The position numbers and the translations under genes are program-made. A DNA stretch of 64,000 nucleotides, taken from positions 9,271,744-9,335,743 of the forward strand of contig CM055105.1 in the NCBI GenBank assembly GCA_029204225.1, given 5' to 3'. The stretch is from Diphasiastrum complanatum (lineage: Eukaryota; Streptophyta; Lycopodiopsida; Lycopodiales; Lycopodiaceae). Under the pieces are notes generated by a model. That model saw only the letters and a program-made list of their open reading frames with translations. It was not told where the DNA came from and did no database searches. Positions within the stretch are counted from its first letter, which is position 1. The number at the start of each line of letters is the position of its first letter. This document shows, one piece after another, positions 63,650 to 64,000 of the stretch.

Positions 63650-64000
63650 AAGGGGTTAAATTTTTTTTGAGTGACATCACACCCTTGCCACATGTCAAAT
63701 GGAAAAGCGTAATGTCTACATCACCTTAAAAAAGCTCTAGAAAAGTCCTTGGACAGGTACAAACAAAAGATTCCAAGAACAAATAGTGGTTCATGCGATG
63801 GACCTTGCATGAAACACATGCTGAAAAAGGGAGAATGGTATCAAAACTGAAAAGCTGTCAAAGTGAAGGCCTGCCCCCTCATCACCCTCTATAAAGAGGA
63901 CAGAAACGTTGAGAGGAAGTGTGTGTGTCTAATTGCCATGTCTCAGATCTGCACGTGTGTGTGTCTGGTTATCTTGTTATGCTGCAGCCATAGAGAGCCA
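63650..64000 (+). promoter_or_regulatory. Promoter-like region at window end
   Basis: CCTCTATAAAGAGGAC holds a TATA box (63890-63897). Upstream are GCCACATGTC (E-box) and TGACATCACACC; downstream is a GT-rich leader with GCACGTGTGTGTG. It could be a host promoter or the U3/R part of an LTR continuing beyond the window. Confidence 0.35.

Overview
The window is nuclear plant DNA, most likely from a flowering plant with a repeat-rich genome. It is built almost entirely of LTR retrotransposons nested in each other. I find no rRNA, tRNA, organellar operon, bacterial or CRISPR feature, and no convincingly intact host gene. Ty1/copia primer sites complementary to initiator Met-tRNA (TGGTATCAGAGC and close variants) occur many times. 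Family letters are mine: A (LTRs at 498-1360, 8125-8980, 48046-48854, 57456-57810), B/D (40279-45571 minus, 50840-56286 plus, and B3 24656-26975 plus), C (45572-50571 minus, stub at 57402), E (LTRs at 14754 and 25768), F (34827-39165 minus), G (9767-14079 minus), I (26976-31033 minus) and K (6829-8124 plus).

Layout. 0-1.5 kb: 5' end of a minus-strand A element inserted in an older copia gene. 1.5-4 kb: AT-rich DNA without genes. 4-6.8 kb: Ty3/gypsy gag relic, a decayed tandem array of about 150 bp units, and an LTR with a 142 bp (GA)n. 6.8-9.1 kb: K with A inserted in its gag. 9.8-14.1 kb: G in permuted order. 14.1-17 kb: gypsy integrase tail and a 5' E element. 17-24.6 kb: Ty3/gypsy (Tat-like) debris including RNase H-like and coiled-coil ORFs, a repeat shared with 39.6 kb, and one end of a CACTA-type transposon. 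24.6-31 kb: B3 with a solo E LTR in its leader, fused to I. 31-33.7 kb: a second coiled-coil extra ORF and its LTR. 34.8-39.2 kb: F. 40.3-50.6 kb: B and C joined head to tail through two broken LTRs. 50.8-56.3 kb: D, a structurally complete element with perfect TAAAG target duplications. 57.4-60 kb: LTR stubs, a spliced transposon-associated pseudogene, gypsy gag and RT scraps. 60-64 kb: gypsy PR-RT, (CT)n, a subterminal-repeat transposon end, a 24 bp minisatellite and a promoter-like stretch.

The most unusual object is the B/D family. Two copies keep gag, protease, integrase and the RNase H tail, but the whole reverse transcriptase and most of RNase H are replaced by about 0.85-1.0 kb of unrelated sequence. 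In copy B this sequence is in frame across a 1114-codon ORF. Both copies share the same join and D has a clean target duplication, so the chimera was mobilised and must have borrowed reverse transcriptase. Element C shows the reverse loss: it keeps RT but lacks the integrase core. Other points of interest are a coiled-coil ORF conserved in Tat-like elements, a CACACGTGTG palindrome shared by LTRs of several copia families, and the intron-containing pseudogene at 57.8-59.0 kb.

All assignments come from reading the sequence and its translations by eye. No database search was run.
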